64,000 bases of DNA from Allomuricauda sp. CAU 1633 (GTDB taxonomy: Bacteria; Bacteroidota; Bacteroidia; Flavobacteriales; Flavobacteriaceae), in assembly GCF_017313225.1 (NCBI RefSeq), contig NZ_JAFLNE010000001.1, positions 62,001-126,000 on the forward strand, in the 5' to 3' direction. The notes below the pieces were generated by a model. It was not told where the DNA came from. It did no database searches and worked only from the letters and a program-made list of their open reading frames with translations. Positions 1-9,490 of this stretch are shown here, piece after piece; within the stretch, counting starts at the first letter, position 1, and every line of letters begins with the position of its first letter. Made by a program: the position numbers and the translations under genes.

Positions 1-1
1 T

Positions 2-1984
2 GGCATTTATCGCAATATTTGGTTGACCAAGACCCATAAAGTTCATATCGCACAATGGGGAACAACGGTTTCAACCCACAATGTTTCAGAAAATTCCGCG
101 ACAGTGGATTTTTCCGTTTGCGTGGATAATGATTCTGAAATAAGTGCCGAAATTGATGTGGTTACCGAAATTTTTTCTTTGGAAGATAGTCTATCGGTGG
201 TTGCACTGCTACCAAAAAAGACTTTGACGATAGCTTCGGGAAAATCAAAAAAAATATCTGGCAGGGCAACCGTTAAAAACCCCAAACTATGGGGCCCACC
301 TCCAACACAAACACCAAACTTATATAAAGCCATTACGACAATTTCAAAAAATGGAAAAGTCATCGATTCGTACGATACCTCTTTTGGAATTCGCTCGTTG
401 GAGTTCGACCCAAATCAAGGCATTTTGGTAAATGGCGAATTGGTTAAAATACAAGGTGTTAATGAACATCACGATTTGGGTGCTTTGGGCTCGGCCTTTA
501 ATGTTCGTGCTGCAGAACGCAAATTGGAAATCTTAAAAGAAATGGGGTGTAATGCCATTCGAATGGCACATAATCCCCCAGCACCAGAGTTGTTGGATTT
601 ATGTGATACAATGGGCTTTTTGGTCATTGATGAAGTGTTCGATTCCTGGGAACGTAAAAAAACACCACACGATTTTCATTTAATTTTTCCAGATTGGTAT
701 GAAGCCGATACGCGGGCCATGGTACGTCGCGATAAAAATCATCCATCCATAATCATGTGGAGTTATGGCAATGAAGTTGGCGAGCAATATACTGACGAAG
801 AGGGCGCTGATATAGGTAGGAAATTAGTTGAAATAGTCAAAGATGAGGACCCCACGCGTTTAACGACAAGCGCCATGAATTGGGCAAAATCCGATATGCC
901 ATTTCCAACGGTTATGGATGTGATCAGTTTCAATTATCAAGGTGAAGGTATTCGACAAGACCCAGTTTTCGACAAGGTTACAAATCGAATAAAGACCAAG
1001 CCACAATATGAGCCTTTCCATGAAAAATTTCCCAATAAGGTGATTCTGAGTAGCGAAACAGCTTCTGCAGCCAGCAGTCGAGGAATTTATTTGTTTCCCG
1101 TAACGGATAAAATAAGTGCCCCAATGTTAAACGGAAATGGCAAAGACGACAGTATTTCGCAAGTAAGTGCGTATGAGTTGTATGCCGTGGATTTTGGATC
1201 TTCGGCAGATAAGGTTTTTGCCTCGCTCGACAAACATCCTTATTCGGCCGGAGAGTTTGTTTGGACCGGATTTGATTATTTGGGCGAACCTACCCCCTAT
1301 TATAATTGTAGAAGCTCCTATAATGGCATTATTGATTTGGCAGGTTTTCCCAAAGACAGGTATTACCTGTACCAAGCCCGTTGGCGGCCCGATTTACCCA
1401 TGGTGCATATTTTCCCCCACTGGAACTGGCCTGACCGAGTTGGGAAGGTCACTCCTGTACATGTGTTCACTTCTGGGGATGAGGTGGAATTGTTTCTTAA
1501 TGGTACATCACTTGGAAAAAAGAAAAAAGGAGAATTTGAATATCGGTTACGATGGGATGATGTGATATATCAACCAGGGGAACTAAAGGCAGTTTCCTAT
1601 AAAAATGGAAAAGTTTGGGCTGAGGAAATTGTAAAAACTACCGGTGTTCCAGCACGTCTAGAGGTAGAAGTAGATAGAAATACCATTAATTCCAATGACT
1701 TGGATTTGGCTTACATAACTGTTAAGGTGCTGGATAAAGATGGCAATTTTGTGGCCAATGCTGAAAATGAAATTGAATTTACCATTGATGGTCCAGGAGC
1801 ATTAATTGCGACCGACAATGGGAACCCATGTGATATGACCGAGTTTCCTTCACCCAAAAGAAATGCCTTTAGCGGACTGGCCTTGGGAATTGTAAAATCA
1901 AAAGATGGTCAACCCGGCACAATCAAAGTAACAGCCACTGCAGATGGATTGGAGTTGGCAACGGTTGAAATTGAAAGCAACTAA
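2..1984 (+). CDS. Glycoside hydrolase family 2 enzyme (beta-galactosidase-like), 5' truncated by window
   Basis: A GH2 glycosidase whose reading frame is already open at base 2 (GIYRNIWL, the usual end of the GH2 sugar-binding domain), so the gene begins upstream; the TTG at 23 is not a real start. In order there are the immunoglobulin-like domain, the TIM barrel with the acid/base Asn-Glu pair in WSYGNEVGEQ, the likely nucleophile Glu in ILSSETAS, then a DUF4982-like beta domain (HVFTSGDEVELFLNG) and a C-terminal invasin-like domain. GH2 members of this layout are secreted or periplasmic and cleave beta-galactosides or related side chains. Its neighbours suggest action on decorated xylan, but the substrate cannot be read from the sequence. 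It converges on the CE15 gene with a 12-bp gap. Confidence 0.88.
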   Translation, partial: GIYRNIWLTKTHKVHIAQWGTTVSTHNVSENSATVDFSVCVDNDSEISAEIDVVTEIFSLEDSLSVVALLPKKTLTIASGKSKKISGRATVKNPKLWGPPPTQTPNLYKAITTISKNGKVIDSYDTSFGIRSLEFDPNQGILVNGELVKIQGVNEHHDLGALGSAFNVRAAERKLEILKEMGCNAIRMAHNPPAPELLDLCDTMGFLVIDEVFDSWERKKTPHDFHLIFPDWYEADTRAMVRRDKNHPSIIMWSYGNEVGEQYTDEEGADIGRKLVEIVKDEDPTRLTTSAMNWAKSDMPFPTVMDVISFNYQGEGIRQDPVFDKVTNRIKTKPQYEPFHEKFPNKVILSSETASAASSRGIYLFPVTDKISAPMLNGNGKDDSISQVSAYELYAVDFGSSADKVFASLDKHPYSAGEFVWTGFDYLGEPTPYYNCRSSYNGIIDLAGFPKDRYYLYQARWRPDLPMVHIFPHWNWPDRVGKVTPVHVFTSGDEVELFLNGTSLGKKKKGEFEYRLRWDDVIYQPGELKAVSYKNGKVWAEEIVKTTGVPARLEVEVDRNTINSNDLDLAYITVKVLDKDGNFVANAENEIEFTIDGPGALIATDNGNPCDMTEFPSPKRNAFSGLALGIVKSKDGQPGTIKVTATADGLELATVEIESN

Positions 1985-1996
1985 ATTTAGTTCACT

Positions 1997-3538
1997 CTAT
2001 CGGGATGTTTTTTGATAGTTAAGAAGCGTATTGGCCCACGGGATAAAATATTTCATGTTGGGCCAATCGGTATGGCCCCCATCATGTTGGCGCCATGCCA
2101 GCTCTCCATCCAACATATCGGTATTGTACGGGGGCATTTCCTCTTTCAAATAATCGTTTGAAACGCCAAGGTCCTTGGCTCCCAACAATTTAAAAACCTC
2201 ACCGGCCGCTATGGTGGCCATATAGCTCCCTTTTTGGTCCAACCAATGGGCATCTCCTTGTTCGGGAATACCATAACTGATAAATGTGGGTCGTGGTGCG
2301 CAGAGTGCAATCAACTCATGGGAATCCACGGGAAGATCACACCCTGTTTTGCTACCAAAACTTGCCTTGGCTGCACCATATTTTAAATAATTACCTGCCA
2401 TCCAATGACTCTCACCTACCCCGGTAAGGTTTTCCACAGCCTCTCCAAAAATCCTTCGGTGCAATGTGGCGCCACCTTTCCCTGAAGAACCTATCAACCC
2501 TATTGCAAAACGCTTTTCGAAGGCCAGGGTTACCAAGGCCGCCTTACCATAACGGGAAACCCCTTCGATTCCCACTTTGGTGGCATCAACCAATGGATCG
2601 GTCTCTAAATAATCCAAGGTACGAGCCGCACCCCAGGCCCAAGCTCTCAAGGAACCCCAATCATCGGGTTTACGGGGTTGACCTTTGTTTACCAGACCAA
2701 TGATTCCGTGTGTCAACCCAGCCGAATTATCGGCCTGTATGCTTGCTGGCTCCAGAGTGACATAACCCCAGCCAGCATTCAACAATTGTTCAGTTGAGGG
2801 CAGATCGCCCTCTGGCAGGGGTTCCCAAAAATTTGGTCCGGGCAATCTTGTGATGGGGCTATAAGCAGGGTATTTGTCAAAAATGGCCTTTAGTTTGGGG
2901 TCATGCTTAATCATCAATTCTTTAAAGGATGTATTAAGGGATTCCATATCTTCTTGCGATGGTTGTGCCGGGGCTGGGAAAGAGGGTCGCCCGAACATAA
3001 TCAATACGGGCACCGGACCTTCCACATTGGCAGGAACTACCAACATGGCATTGATGTCCACATTTATAGCAGGGTAAGAACTGTTATCCACATGCCCCAC
3101 CAATTGTTTTACAACAACAGGTGTCCTACGGACAAATTCCTTGTCTTCTACTTTCACGGTCCAAGTAACATCAGGAATATTTTCTGGCAATCGTCCATAT
3201 ACCTCCCGTTCAAAATCCTCAACGATTTCTGGGCGACGCTCATCCCACCAATCTTTGGCGTTCTTTACTTTTTTCCCTTTATTGGTGACCAAAACTTCCG
3301 GTAATTCCGGGCAGGGATTGGCAATAGATTCATCATAATTGGCTGAGTTGGGCGAAGTAGGGTCTCCACTTGCCCCAGGTCGCATTTCTGTGATTCCCAA
3401 TTGCGCCATCATATTTTCATGATTTGCTTTTCCGTGTTGGTAAATGCTATCCCGTTCTTCCTGAGTTAGAAAAAATTGGGCGTTTCCACAGTAACTGGTT
3501 AACGCAAAAATCAATGCGAGGTAATAGGCTGTTCTCAT
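1997..3538 (-). CDS. CE15 glucuronoyl esterase
   Basis: A 513-residue exported alpha/beta hydrolase of the carbohydrate esterase 15 type, which cleaves ester links between 4-O-methyl-glucuronic acid on xylan and lignin alcohols. A signal peptide spans about residues 1-20. The nucleophile is Ser328 in GVSRYGKAA, the CE15 form of the G-x-S-R-x-G-K elbow, and the His is in HDGGHTDWP (His489). SSGKGGATLHRR follows the elbow as in the family. It is the last gene of the minus-strand xylan operon, 1 bp after the acetylesterase/deacetylase gene. The family call is firm; a true glucuronoyl ester substrate is inferred from the family and from GH67 in the same operon. Confidence 0.88.
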   Translation of the reverse strand: MRTAYYLALIFALTSYCGNAQFFLTQEERDSIYQHGKANHENMMAQLGITEMRPGASGDPTSPNSANYDESIANPCPELPEVLVTNKGKKVKNAKDWWDERRPEIVEDFEREVYGRLPENIPDVTWTVKVEDKEFVRRTPVVVKQLVGHVDNSSYPAINVDINAMLVVPANVEGPVPVLIMFGRPSFPAPAQPSQEDMESLNTSFKELMIKHDPKLKAIFDKYPAYSPITRLPGPNFWEPLPEGDLPSTEQLLNAGWGYVTLEPASIQADNSAGLTHGIIGLVNKGQPRKPDDWGSLRAWAWGAARTLDYLETDPLVDATKVGIEGVSRYGKAALVTLAFEKRFAIGLIGSSGKGGATLHRRIFGEAVENLTGVGESHWMAGNYLKYGAAKASFGSKTGCDLPVDSHELIALCAPRPTFISYGIPEQGDAHWLDQKGSYMATIAAGEVFKLLGAKDLGVSNDYLKEEMPPYNTDMLDGELAWRQHDGGHTDWPNMKYFIPWANTLLNYQKTSR

Positions 3539-3539
3539 G

Positions 3540-6233
3540 CTACTTTGTTTTTGTCTTGGATTGATATGCTTTTACATTTTTTGCCACATCAATAAGCGGT
3601 GCGGTCCAAACTTCGGTATCGTGTTGTTTTAAATATTCCAGCAATTCTTTGTGGGCTTCCAAGGAAACATTCATGGAGTGTTCCCCTCCCACACCATGAA
3701 AAAGAAAAATCAGCAGAGAATTGGTTTCCACTGCTTTCTTCACCATGTCAATCATCTCTTCGCCCGATGCATCCACAATGGCATAGCTATCCATGCTATA
3801 AAGGTCAACTTGGTCGATCGTATGCATTTCCGAACGCACGGCCCGGGCCGCCACCAAATCATCTTTTAGTTCATCAATGAAAAAATCATCTCCATTTACG
3901 GTAAAATCGCCACAGGTATAGGCAAAGGTTCTTTCCTTTTTACCATCCAAAGCTTCCAATAGGATGTTGTTGATTTTGATTTCATCCACCATTCGTTGAA
4001 CTGTGTACGTGGCCATATCATAATCTGGTTTCACCCAGGGCCTACTCTCCTTCCCAATACAGGGATGAAAAATGGTGTGGTTGGCCAATTCGTGGCCATT
4101 CCATGTAATCCGTTTCCAATCATTCAATCGATTGCGAAACGCTTCCGAAAAAGTGGACACATAAAAGGTTCCCTTTAAATTCAAGGAATCCAACAAAGGA
4201 ATCACATTGTCTAAATGCACATTCAAGGCATCATCATAGGTAAGAATGACCGCCGCTTTTTTGCCTTGCCATGGCAATTGGTTCAATTCGTCATTATCAA
4301 AATTTTGAAATGGCGATGCGGGTAATCCTTCCTTATTGTATAGATTAGCCCCCATCGGATTATCGGCCCAAGCATAACGAACATATGCCGGACGAGGTAC
4401 CTCATCGCTTTTCACCACAACCGTGTTGCCTACAATTTGGACATCGGCCCATACAAATTCTTGGTCTTGTCCTGCTATTTCAAATCGATGTAACGGTTCT
4501 CCGTCAATGGAAACCAATCCGCTTCCTACGGAATCAAAATGAAGCACAATCTTATCTCCTTGGATTTCTGAAGACTTGAAAATGGGTCCTGAATGCACCA
4601 CATCTTCATCATAGGCTAATTTTAAGGCGCCCAAGGCCAATCGTTTTCCAACTCCTTCTTTGTTCAATGGATGAATATCATTCCATTCCCCTAAATCGAT
4701 GATGACGGCCATGGCCGTATTGGGAACAGAAAGCGTCTTGAACTGCGAAAATCGGAGTTCGGCCCAATTACTCTCTGTGGGGAGATAATCCACATCCTGA
4801 AAGTTCGCTAATTGCACCCATAGAAAAGGGGCATTGGGTTTATTGAATTTTTCTCGCCAATCTTCAATTAAGGCTGGAAGATAATCGGCATAGGCTTTTG
4901 GTCGACCTGTATTGGATTCACCTTGGTACCACAACATTCCTTTTACGGACATATTTGTCAATGGGGCTATCATGGCATTGTAGAGTGCCGTAGGCTGGTT
5001 TTGTGCCCAAAATTGGTTGTAACCGCTACCTCTTCTTCCACCTCGAAAAGGTTTAAAGACTTCTCCCACTTTGTATTGCCATTCTCCTTTTAAGTCAACA
5101 CTGATACCCTTTGCGGTGAGTTCGTAATTTTTGTCAGGGACAAATCCCCCTTTTCCTCCTGAATTCGTTACCCGAACCACAACAAGATTCTTGCCTTTCT
5201 TCAGCACACCTTCGGGAATGGTATATCTTCTGGGTGGATATTGATAGGTGATGTTCCCTATTTTGGTGCCGTTTACATAGACTTCATCGGCATCCACAAT
5301 TCGTCCCATAAAAAGCTTGGCTTCCACTCCCACTAATTCATCAGGGATTTCCAATTCCCTGCGAAACCATACCACGCCATTCAAGTCTCTTAAACCTTGG
5401 TCTTCCCAATATCCTGGAATGTAGTAGTTGTTCCAACCTTTAGGTTGGTATTCATTTTCGTACCATTTGATGGGACCTGTTAGGCCTTCATCCTTAATTT
5501 CTGGCTGAACATCAGGAGCAGGAGGTCTTGTGGTAAATTGACTTGAATAGTTTTCATCCTTATTTCTTTGGATGGTTTCCAAATCACTCGGAAACTCCTT
5601 AAATCCATCTTCACTGATCCAAGACTCAATCGGCGTACCTCCCACACTTGAATTGATGATGCCGATCGGAACTCCGTATTTTTTATAAAGGTCTTTGGCG
5701 AAGAAAAAGGTCACTGCTCCCATTGGTATGATGTCTCCAGCCACGGCTGGTTTCCATTCTCCAGCAGGTAAATCTTTTTCAGGCCCAGCTACGTTTGATA
5801 AGGTTGGGATAAAGAAATTCCGAATTTCAGGATAGTTGGCGTTGGCCACTTCATCAGGGTATTTTTCCTTGACCCTTTCCATGGGTGTCACCATGTTGGA
5901 CTGCCCTGCACCGAGCCAAACATCCCCAAAAAGAACATCATTCACGGAAACCTGGTTCTTGCCTTTAAATTTTATGGTGTAGGGTCCACCGGCTTTTTGT
6001 GGGTTCAGTAGTATAGACCAGTTGCCATTTTGATCAGCTGTGGTTTTGTACTTTTTCCCTTTAAGGGTCATCTCCACTTTTTCATTGGCTGATGCCCATC
6101 CCCAAATCTTGATTTCTTCATTTCGCTGTAACACCACACCGTCACTGATCAGCCTAGGTAGCTTAATCTGGGCATTGCTTAAAATTGCGAACAGGAGACC
6201 AACTAGTAGTGATACTCTTTTTATTGATTTCAT
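3540..6233 (-). CDS. Sialate-O-acetylesterase-like domain fused to polysaccharide deacetylase (probable acetylxylan esterase)
   Basis: A two-enzyme fusion; residue numbers below count from an in-frame Met at 6263. The preferred start is the ATG at 6233, because MKSIKRVSLLVGLLFAILSNAQ is a clean signal peptide and the upstream 10 residues are not. Residues about 30-640 form an SGNH/SASA esterase: GAGQSNM with Ser122, WYQGES 445-450, and the Asp/His in NDIHP near 529-531. It has the usual inserted galactose-binding-like beta domain (about 290-400). Residues about 668-890 form a NodB-type polysaccharide deacetylase with TYDDA (677-678) and the metal-binding HELANHTIFHP. Both halves act on acyl groups, so it probably strips acetyl from xylan in the periplasm. 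It lies 85 bp after the GH10 gene. Confidence 0.85.
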   Translation of the reverse strand: MKSIKRVSLLVGLLFAILSNAQIKLPRLISDGVVLQRNEEIKIWGWASANEKVEMTLKGKKYKTTADQNGNWSILLNPQKAGGPYTIKFKGKNQVSVNDVLFGDVWLGAGQSNMVTPMERVKEKYPDEVANANYPEIRNFFIPTLSNVAGPEKDLPAGEWKPAVAGDIIPMGAVTFFFAKDLYKKYGVPIGIINSSVGGTPIESWISEDGFKEFPSDLETIQRNKDENYSSQFTTRPPAPDVQPEIKDEGLTGPIKWYENEYQPKGWNNYYIPGYWEDQGLRDLNGVVWFRRELEIPDELVGVEAKLFMGRIVDADEVYVNGTKIGNITYQYPPRRYTIPEGVLKKGKNLVVVRVTNSGGKGGFVPDKNYELTAKGISVDLKGEWQYKVGEVFKPFRGGRRGSGYNQFWAQNQPTALYNAMIAPLTNMSVKGMLWYQGESNTGRPKAYADYLPALIEDWREKFNKPNAPFLWVQLANFQDVDYLPTESNWAELRFSQFKTLSVPNTAMAVIIDLGEWNDIHPLNKEGVGKRLALGALKLAYDEDVVHSGPIFKSSEIQGDKIVLHFDSVGSGLVSIDGEPLHRFEIAGQDQEFVWADVQIVGNTVVVKSDEVPRPAYVRYAWADNPMGANLYNKEGLPASPFQNFDNDELNQLPWQGKKAAVILTYDDALNVHLDNVIPLLDSLNLKGTFYVSTFSEAFRNRLNDWKRITWNGHELANHTIFHPCIGKESRPWVKPDYDMATYTVQRMVDEIKINNILLEALDGKKERTFAYTCGDFTVNGDDFFIDELKDDLVAARAVRSEMHTIDQVDLYSMDSYAIVDASGEEMIDMVKKAVETNSLLIFLFHGVGGEHSMNVSLEAHKELLEYLKQHDTEVWTAPLIDVAKNVKAYQSKTKTK

Positions 6234-6318
6234 TTCGTGTTCTTTTATCAAACAAAAAACCATGATGAAACTATTTAATAGGCTCCATCATGGTTTCATA
6301 TTATGCATCGTTGTTTTT

Positions 6319-7509
6319 TTATTCTGGATTTTCTCCATTAAGGCCTGCAACCAAACCTCTATGAGAGATTTTTGTGTTAAAATCAACATTATACAACAAG
6401 GGCCAATCCGATCCGCCATCATACAACCAACTGTCCTGATCCCTAAAACCCCACAAAGTCAAACCAAATTGCTGTGCTGATGGCACAATAGTGGTGTAAT
6501 AATATCCTGCTCTTTGATATTGGAATTCTTGGGCCATGGCTCTTTCTTCAGTGAACTCTGTGATGTCATCTCCATAATTCACTTTTACATCCAATTCCGA
6601 TATGTGCACCAACAGACCCGTATCTGATATTGCTTGGATGGAAATCGGTAAATCCGATGAAGGCCAATCATGGTTTAGGTGCATCTGCATACCAATACCA
6701 TCAATGGGAATGGAATTTGTGATAAAATTATTTGCCATACCAATGATAGCATTTCTTTTGTCTACCTGTCCGGCGATGTTGTAATCGTTATAGAAAAGTT
6801 TCACATCAGGGTCGGCCTCCCTGGCCCATTGAAAAGCCTTCTCATGGAAATCGTTTCCTATGCGTTGGGTGAAAAGAGAATTTCTTACGGATGATCCATC
6901 AAAATACTCGTTGACCACGTCCCAAGAAGTAACTATTGGGTTTCCACTATCATCTTCTGCTTCAGCAAAATGGGCTACGGTGGCTTTTACATAGGCTTCC
7001 ACTTGGGCTTCAAACTCCTCATCGGTGCCGGAAAAACTATTCAACCAATTGGGGATTGACGAATGCCATATCAGCGCATGTCCATGTACCCTCATCCCAT
7101 TTTCCATGGCGTAGGCCACAATGGCATCACCATCACTAAAATCGTAAGTGTCCGGACCCGTGAACATGTTGGCCATCTTCATGTCATTTTCCGCAGTAAT
7201 GCTATTGTATTCAGCATTCAGAATCTGCTTGAAGCTTGTATTATTGGCTGATGTGGATGCCAATTTACTGGCGGAAACGATATTCCCGATAGGAAAGCTG
7301 GCAATATTTTTTAAATCTTCTGTAGCATCGTAAACGAATGGATCTACAACAGGTACTTCATCATCTGTGGTTGAACCCTCATCATCCGTAGTGCCGGGAT
7401 CAATATCATCTGAAGGACCGCCAACTTGGGGGCCGGTGTCATCACTTCCAGAACTGCATCCCATGACTGCCCCTAACATCACTATCATTAAAACCTTTAC
7501 TATCTTCAT
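6319..7509 (-). CDS. GH10 endo-beta-1,4-xylanase, lipoprotein
   Basis: A 396-residue GH10 xylanase. The N-terminus has a lipobox ending at Cys18 (MLGAVMGCSS) followed by an Asp/Glu/Thr-rich linker to about residue 57, which suggests surface or outer-membrane anchoring. The acid/base is Glu201 in WDVVNEYFDG and the nucleophile is Glu305 in HISELDVKV. The GHALIWH, FYNDYN and LTLWGFRDQDSWL motifs that line the GH10 cleft are all present. It is the fourth gene of the operon headed by GH67, 31 bp after uxuA. As an anchored enzyme it probably makes the first backbone cuts or trims oligosaccharides, while the second GH10 at 19.6-20.7 kb carries an ordinary signal peptide. Confidence 0.93.
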   Translation of the reverse strand: MKIVKVLMIVMLGAVMGCSSGSDDTGPQVGGPSDDIDPGTTDDEGSTTDDEVPVVDPFVYDATEDLKNIASFPIGNIVSASKLASTSANNTSFKQILNAEYNSITAENDMKMANMFTGPDTYDFSDGDAIVAYAMENGMRVHGHALIWHSSIPNWLNSFSGTDEEFEAQVEAYVKATVAHFAEAEDDSGNPIVTSWDVVNEYFDGSSVRNSLFTQRIGNDFHEKAFQWAREADPDVKLFYNDYNIAGQVDKRNAIIGMANNFITNSIPIDGIGMQMHLNHDWPSSDLPISIQAISDTGLLVHISELDVKVNYGDDITEFTEERAMAQEFQYQRAGYYYTTIVPSAQQFGLTLWGFRDQDSWLYDGGSDWPLLYNVDFNTKISHRGLVAGLNGENPE

Positions 7510-7540
7510 TCTTTCTTTGTTTGGTTTTTACTTTTATGGG

Positions 7541-8716
7541 TTACTGTTTTTGCTGTAATTTATAGGAGATTCCCAGCTCCAGACCCCTGATTTCAGCCAA
7601 TCCCTTTAGCCTGCCAATCAAGGAATATCCTGGGTACTTTTCTACTTTCTCAAAGGAGTGCAAAAAGCCATGGTCTGGCCGCATGGGAAGTGTTTTTTTA
7701 TTTTTTTGCATCAACACCAAAAGTTTCTCCACAATGGTTTCCATAGGATTATCTCCATTAAGGTGCTCCGATTCCCGGAATCGTTTACCTTCTTCCCGCT
7801 TTACATTTCTAAGATGCAAAAAATGGATGCGGTCTCCATGCTGTTCAATGATTCGAACAAGATCGTTGTTTGGATTTGCTCCCAACGAACCTGTGCAATA
7901 ACAAAGTCCATTAGCATTGATGGGCACACCGGCCAGAATTTCCTTGATGTCATTTTCAGTGGATACCACCCTGGGCAATCCCAATACTGAAAATGGTGGG
8001 TCATCTGGGTGAATGGCCAATTGAACTCCAAATTTTTCAGCTACTGGAGCTACTTCCGATAAAAATTGAATGAGGTTCTTTCTGAGGTCATCATCACTGA
8101 TTCCTTTGTAGTCCTCCAACAGTTCCAGTACTTTTTCCTTGGTGAAACTTTCATCACTGCCCGGAAGACCCAACAGTACATTTTTGTACAATTTTTGTTG
8201 AGCGGCTTCATCCAAGGTATTTCCATAGGCGATGGCCTCATTCAACTTTTCCTGACTGTAATCTTGTTCTGCTCCGGGACGTTGTAATAGAAACGCATCA
8301 AAAAAGATAAAGGCACGTTCGTCGAACAAAAGGGCCTTGGTTCCATCAATATTCTCATAAGCCTGGTCTGTCCGTACCCAGTCCAAAATGGGCATAAAAT
8401 TGTACGCCACCACTGTTAGACCACATTCAGCAATATTCTCTAAACTCTTTTTATAGTTGGCGATGTATTCTTGGTAATTGCCTCCTCTTCGTTTGATATC
8501 CTCATGTACGGGTAGACTTTCAATTACTGTCCACTCCATTCCTTCATCACGAATCATCTGCTGTCTTTCTTTGATGTCCTTGACTTGCCAAACATCCCCA
8601 ACGGGAATTTGGTGAAGGGCCGTAACAATTCCCGATACGCCACACTGTCGAATATCGGCCAATGTAATGCCATCATGTGGTCCATACCAGCGCATGGTTT
8701 GTTGCATTTTAATCAT
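7541..8716 (-). CDS. uxuA: Mannonate dehydratase
   Basis: D-mannonate dehydratase (mannonate to 2-keto-3-deoxygluconate), cytoplasmic, 391 residues, the normal length for UxuA. The N-terminus reads MRWYGPHDGITLADIRQ, and the metal-site region has AIHPDDPP, CYCTGSLGANPNND, IHFLHLRNVKR and MRPDHGF, all typical of the family. It follows the SDR gene by 17 bp and sits in the glucuronoxylan operon, where it handles mannonate derived from the glucuronate released by GH67. KDG kinase and aldolase genes are not in this window, so the last steps must be encoded elsewhere. Confidence 0.95.
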   Translation of the reverse strand: MIKMQQTMRWYGPHDGITLADIRQCGVSGIVTALHQIPVGDVWQVKDIKERQQMIRDEGMEWTVIESLPVHEDIKRRGGNYQEYIANYKKSLENIAECGLTVVAYNFMPILDWVRTDQAYENIDGTKALLFDERAFIFFDAFLLQRPGAEQDYSQEKLNEAIAYGNTLDEAAQQKLYKNVLLGLPGSDESFTKEKVLELLEDYKGISDDDLRKNLIQFLSEVAPVAEKFGVQLAIHPDDPPFSVLGLPRVVSTENDIKEILAGVPINANGLCYCTGSLGANPNNDLVRIIEQHGDRIHFLHLRNVKREEGKRFRESEHLNGDNPMETIVEKLLVLMQKNKKTLPMRPDHGFLHSFEKVEKYPGYSLIGRLKGLAEIRGLELGISYKLQQKQ

Positions 8717-8733
8717 ATCGTTGACATTTAGGC

Positions 8734-9474
8734 TTAAAATCCAATACTGTTTCCTCCATCTACCGGCAATACGGTCCCAGTGACAAATTTGGCCTCATCC
8801 AAAGCAAAAAAGTACGCGGCATCACCGATATCTTCTGGCAATCCCATTTTACCCATTGGAGTCCGGGAAAAGACCTTGTTTTTGCGTTCTGGGTCAGAAT
8901 CCAAGGCTTTGGCGGTCATTTTGGTCTTGATGAAACCTGGCGCAATACAATTAATTCGAATACCATATTGAGCCAATTCCACTGCCATGGCACGTGTCAT
9001 ACCTTCAATGGCCGTTTTACTGGACGAATAGGCTATAACCCTTGGCAAACCGTATTGGGCGGCCATTGAACTAATATTGATGATGCTTCCTCCCCCAGTT
9101 TCTTTCATTTTTTTAACCACCTCCCTGCTAATGGCAAAGACGCTGAACAAGTTGGTATGGATAACCTGCTCAAACTCTGCATCGGTGACTTCGGTAAAAT
9201 CCTTTTTCATATTTATTCCAGCATTATTGACCAGGATATCTATATGCCCCTCTTTTTTAAAAATATCTTCAACCATTCTGGGAATCTCTTTAAGATGGGT
9301 CAAATCAAAAATTACGGGGACTGCATTTTCCCCAATTTGTTCACAAGCTTCTTCCGTTCGATCTTTTGTCCTGCCTATGATGTAGGTTTTAATTCCATTG
9401 TCGCAAAACTTTTTTGCGGTGGCAAAACCCAATCCCGAATTCCCTCCGGTTACTATGGCTACTTTTTTATCCAT
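8734..9474 (-). CDS. SDR-family oxidoreductase, probable D-mannonate/fructuronate oxidoreductase
   Basis: A classical short-chain dehydrogenase with the Rossmann motif TGGNSGLG near the N-terminus, NNAG, and the YSSSK active-site pair. The start is placed at 9474 (MDKKVAIVTGG), which leaves a 16-bp gap to the GH67 stop; the in-frame ATG at 9522 would lie inside GH67. It lies between GH67 and uxuA, and no UxuB/UxaB of the long-chain mannitol dehydrogenase family is seen here. It therefore most likely does the fructuronate to mannonate reduction between UxaC and UxuA. That role is an inference from position; the SDR fold itself is certain. Confidence 0.83.
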   Translation of the reverse strand: MDKKVAIVTGGNSGLGFATAKKFCDNGIKTYIIGRTKDRTEEACEQIGENAVPVIFDLTHLKEIPRMVEDIFKKEGHIDILVNNAGINMKKDFTEVTDAEFEQVIHTNLFSVFAISREVVKKMKETGGGSIINISSMAAQYGLPRVIAYSSSKTAIEGMTRAMAVELAQYGIRINCIAPGFIKTKMTAKALDSDPERKNKVFSRTPMGKMGLPEDIGDAAYFFALDEAKFVTGTVLPVDGGNSIGF

Positions 9475-9490
9475 TAATTTGTTTATAAGG

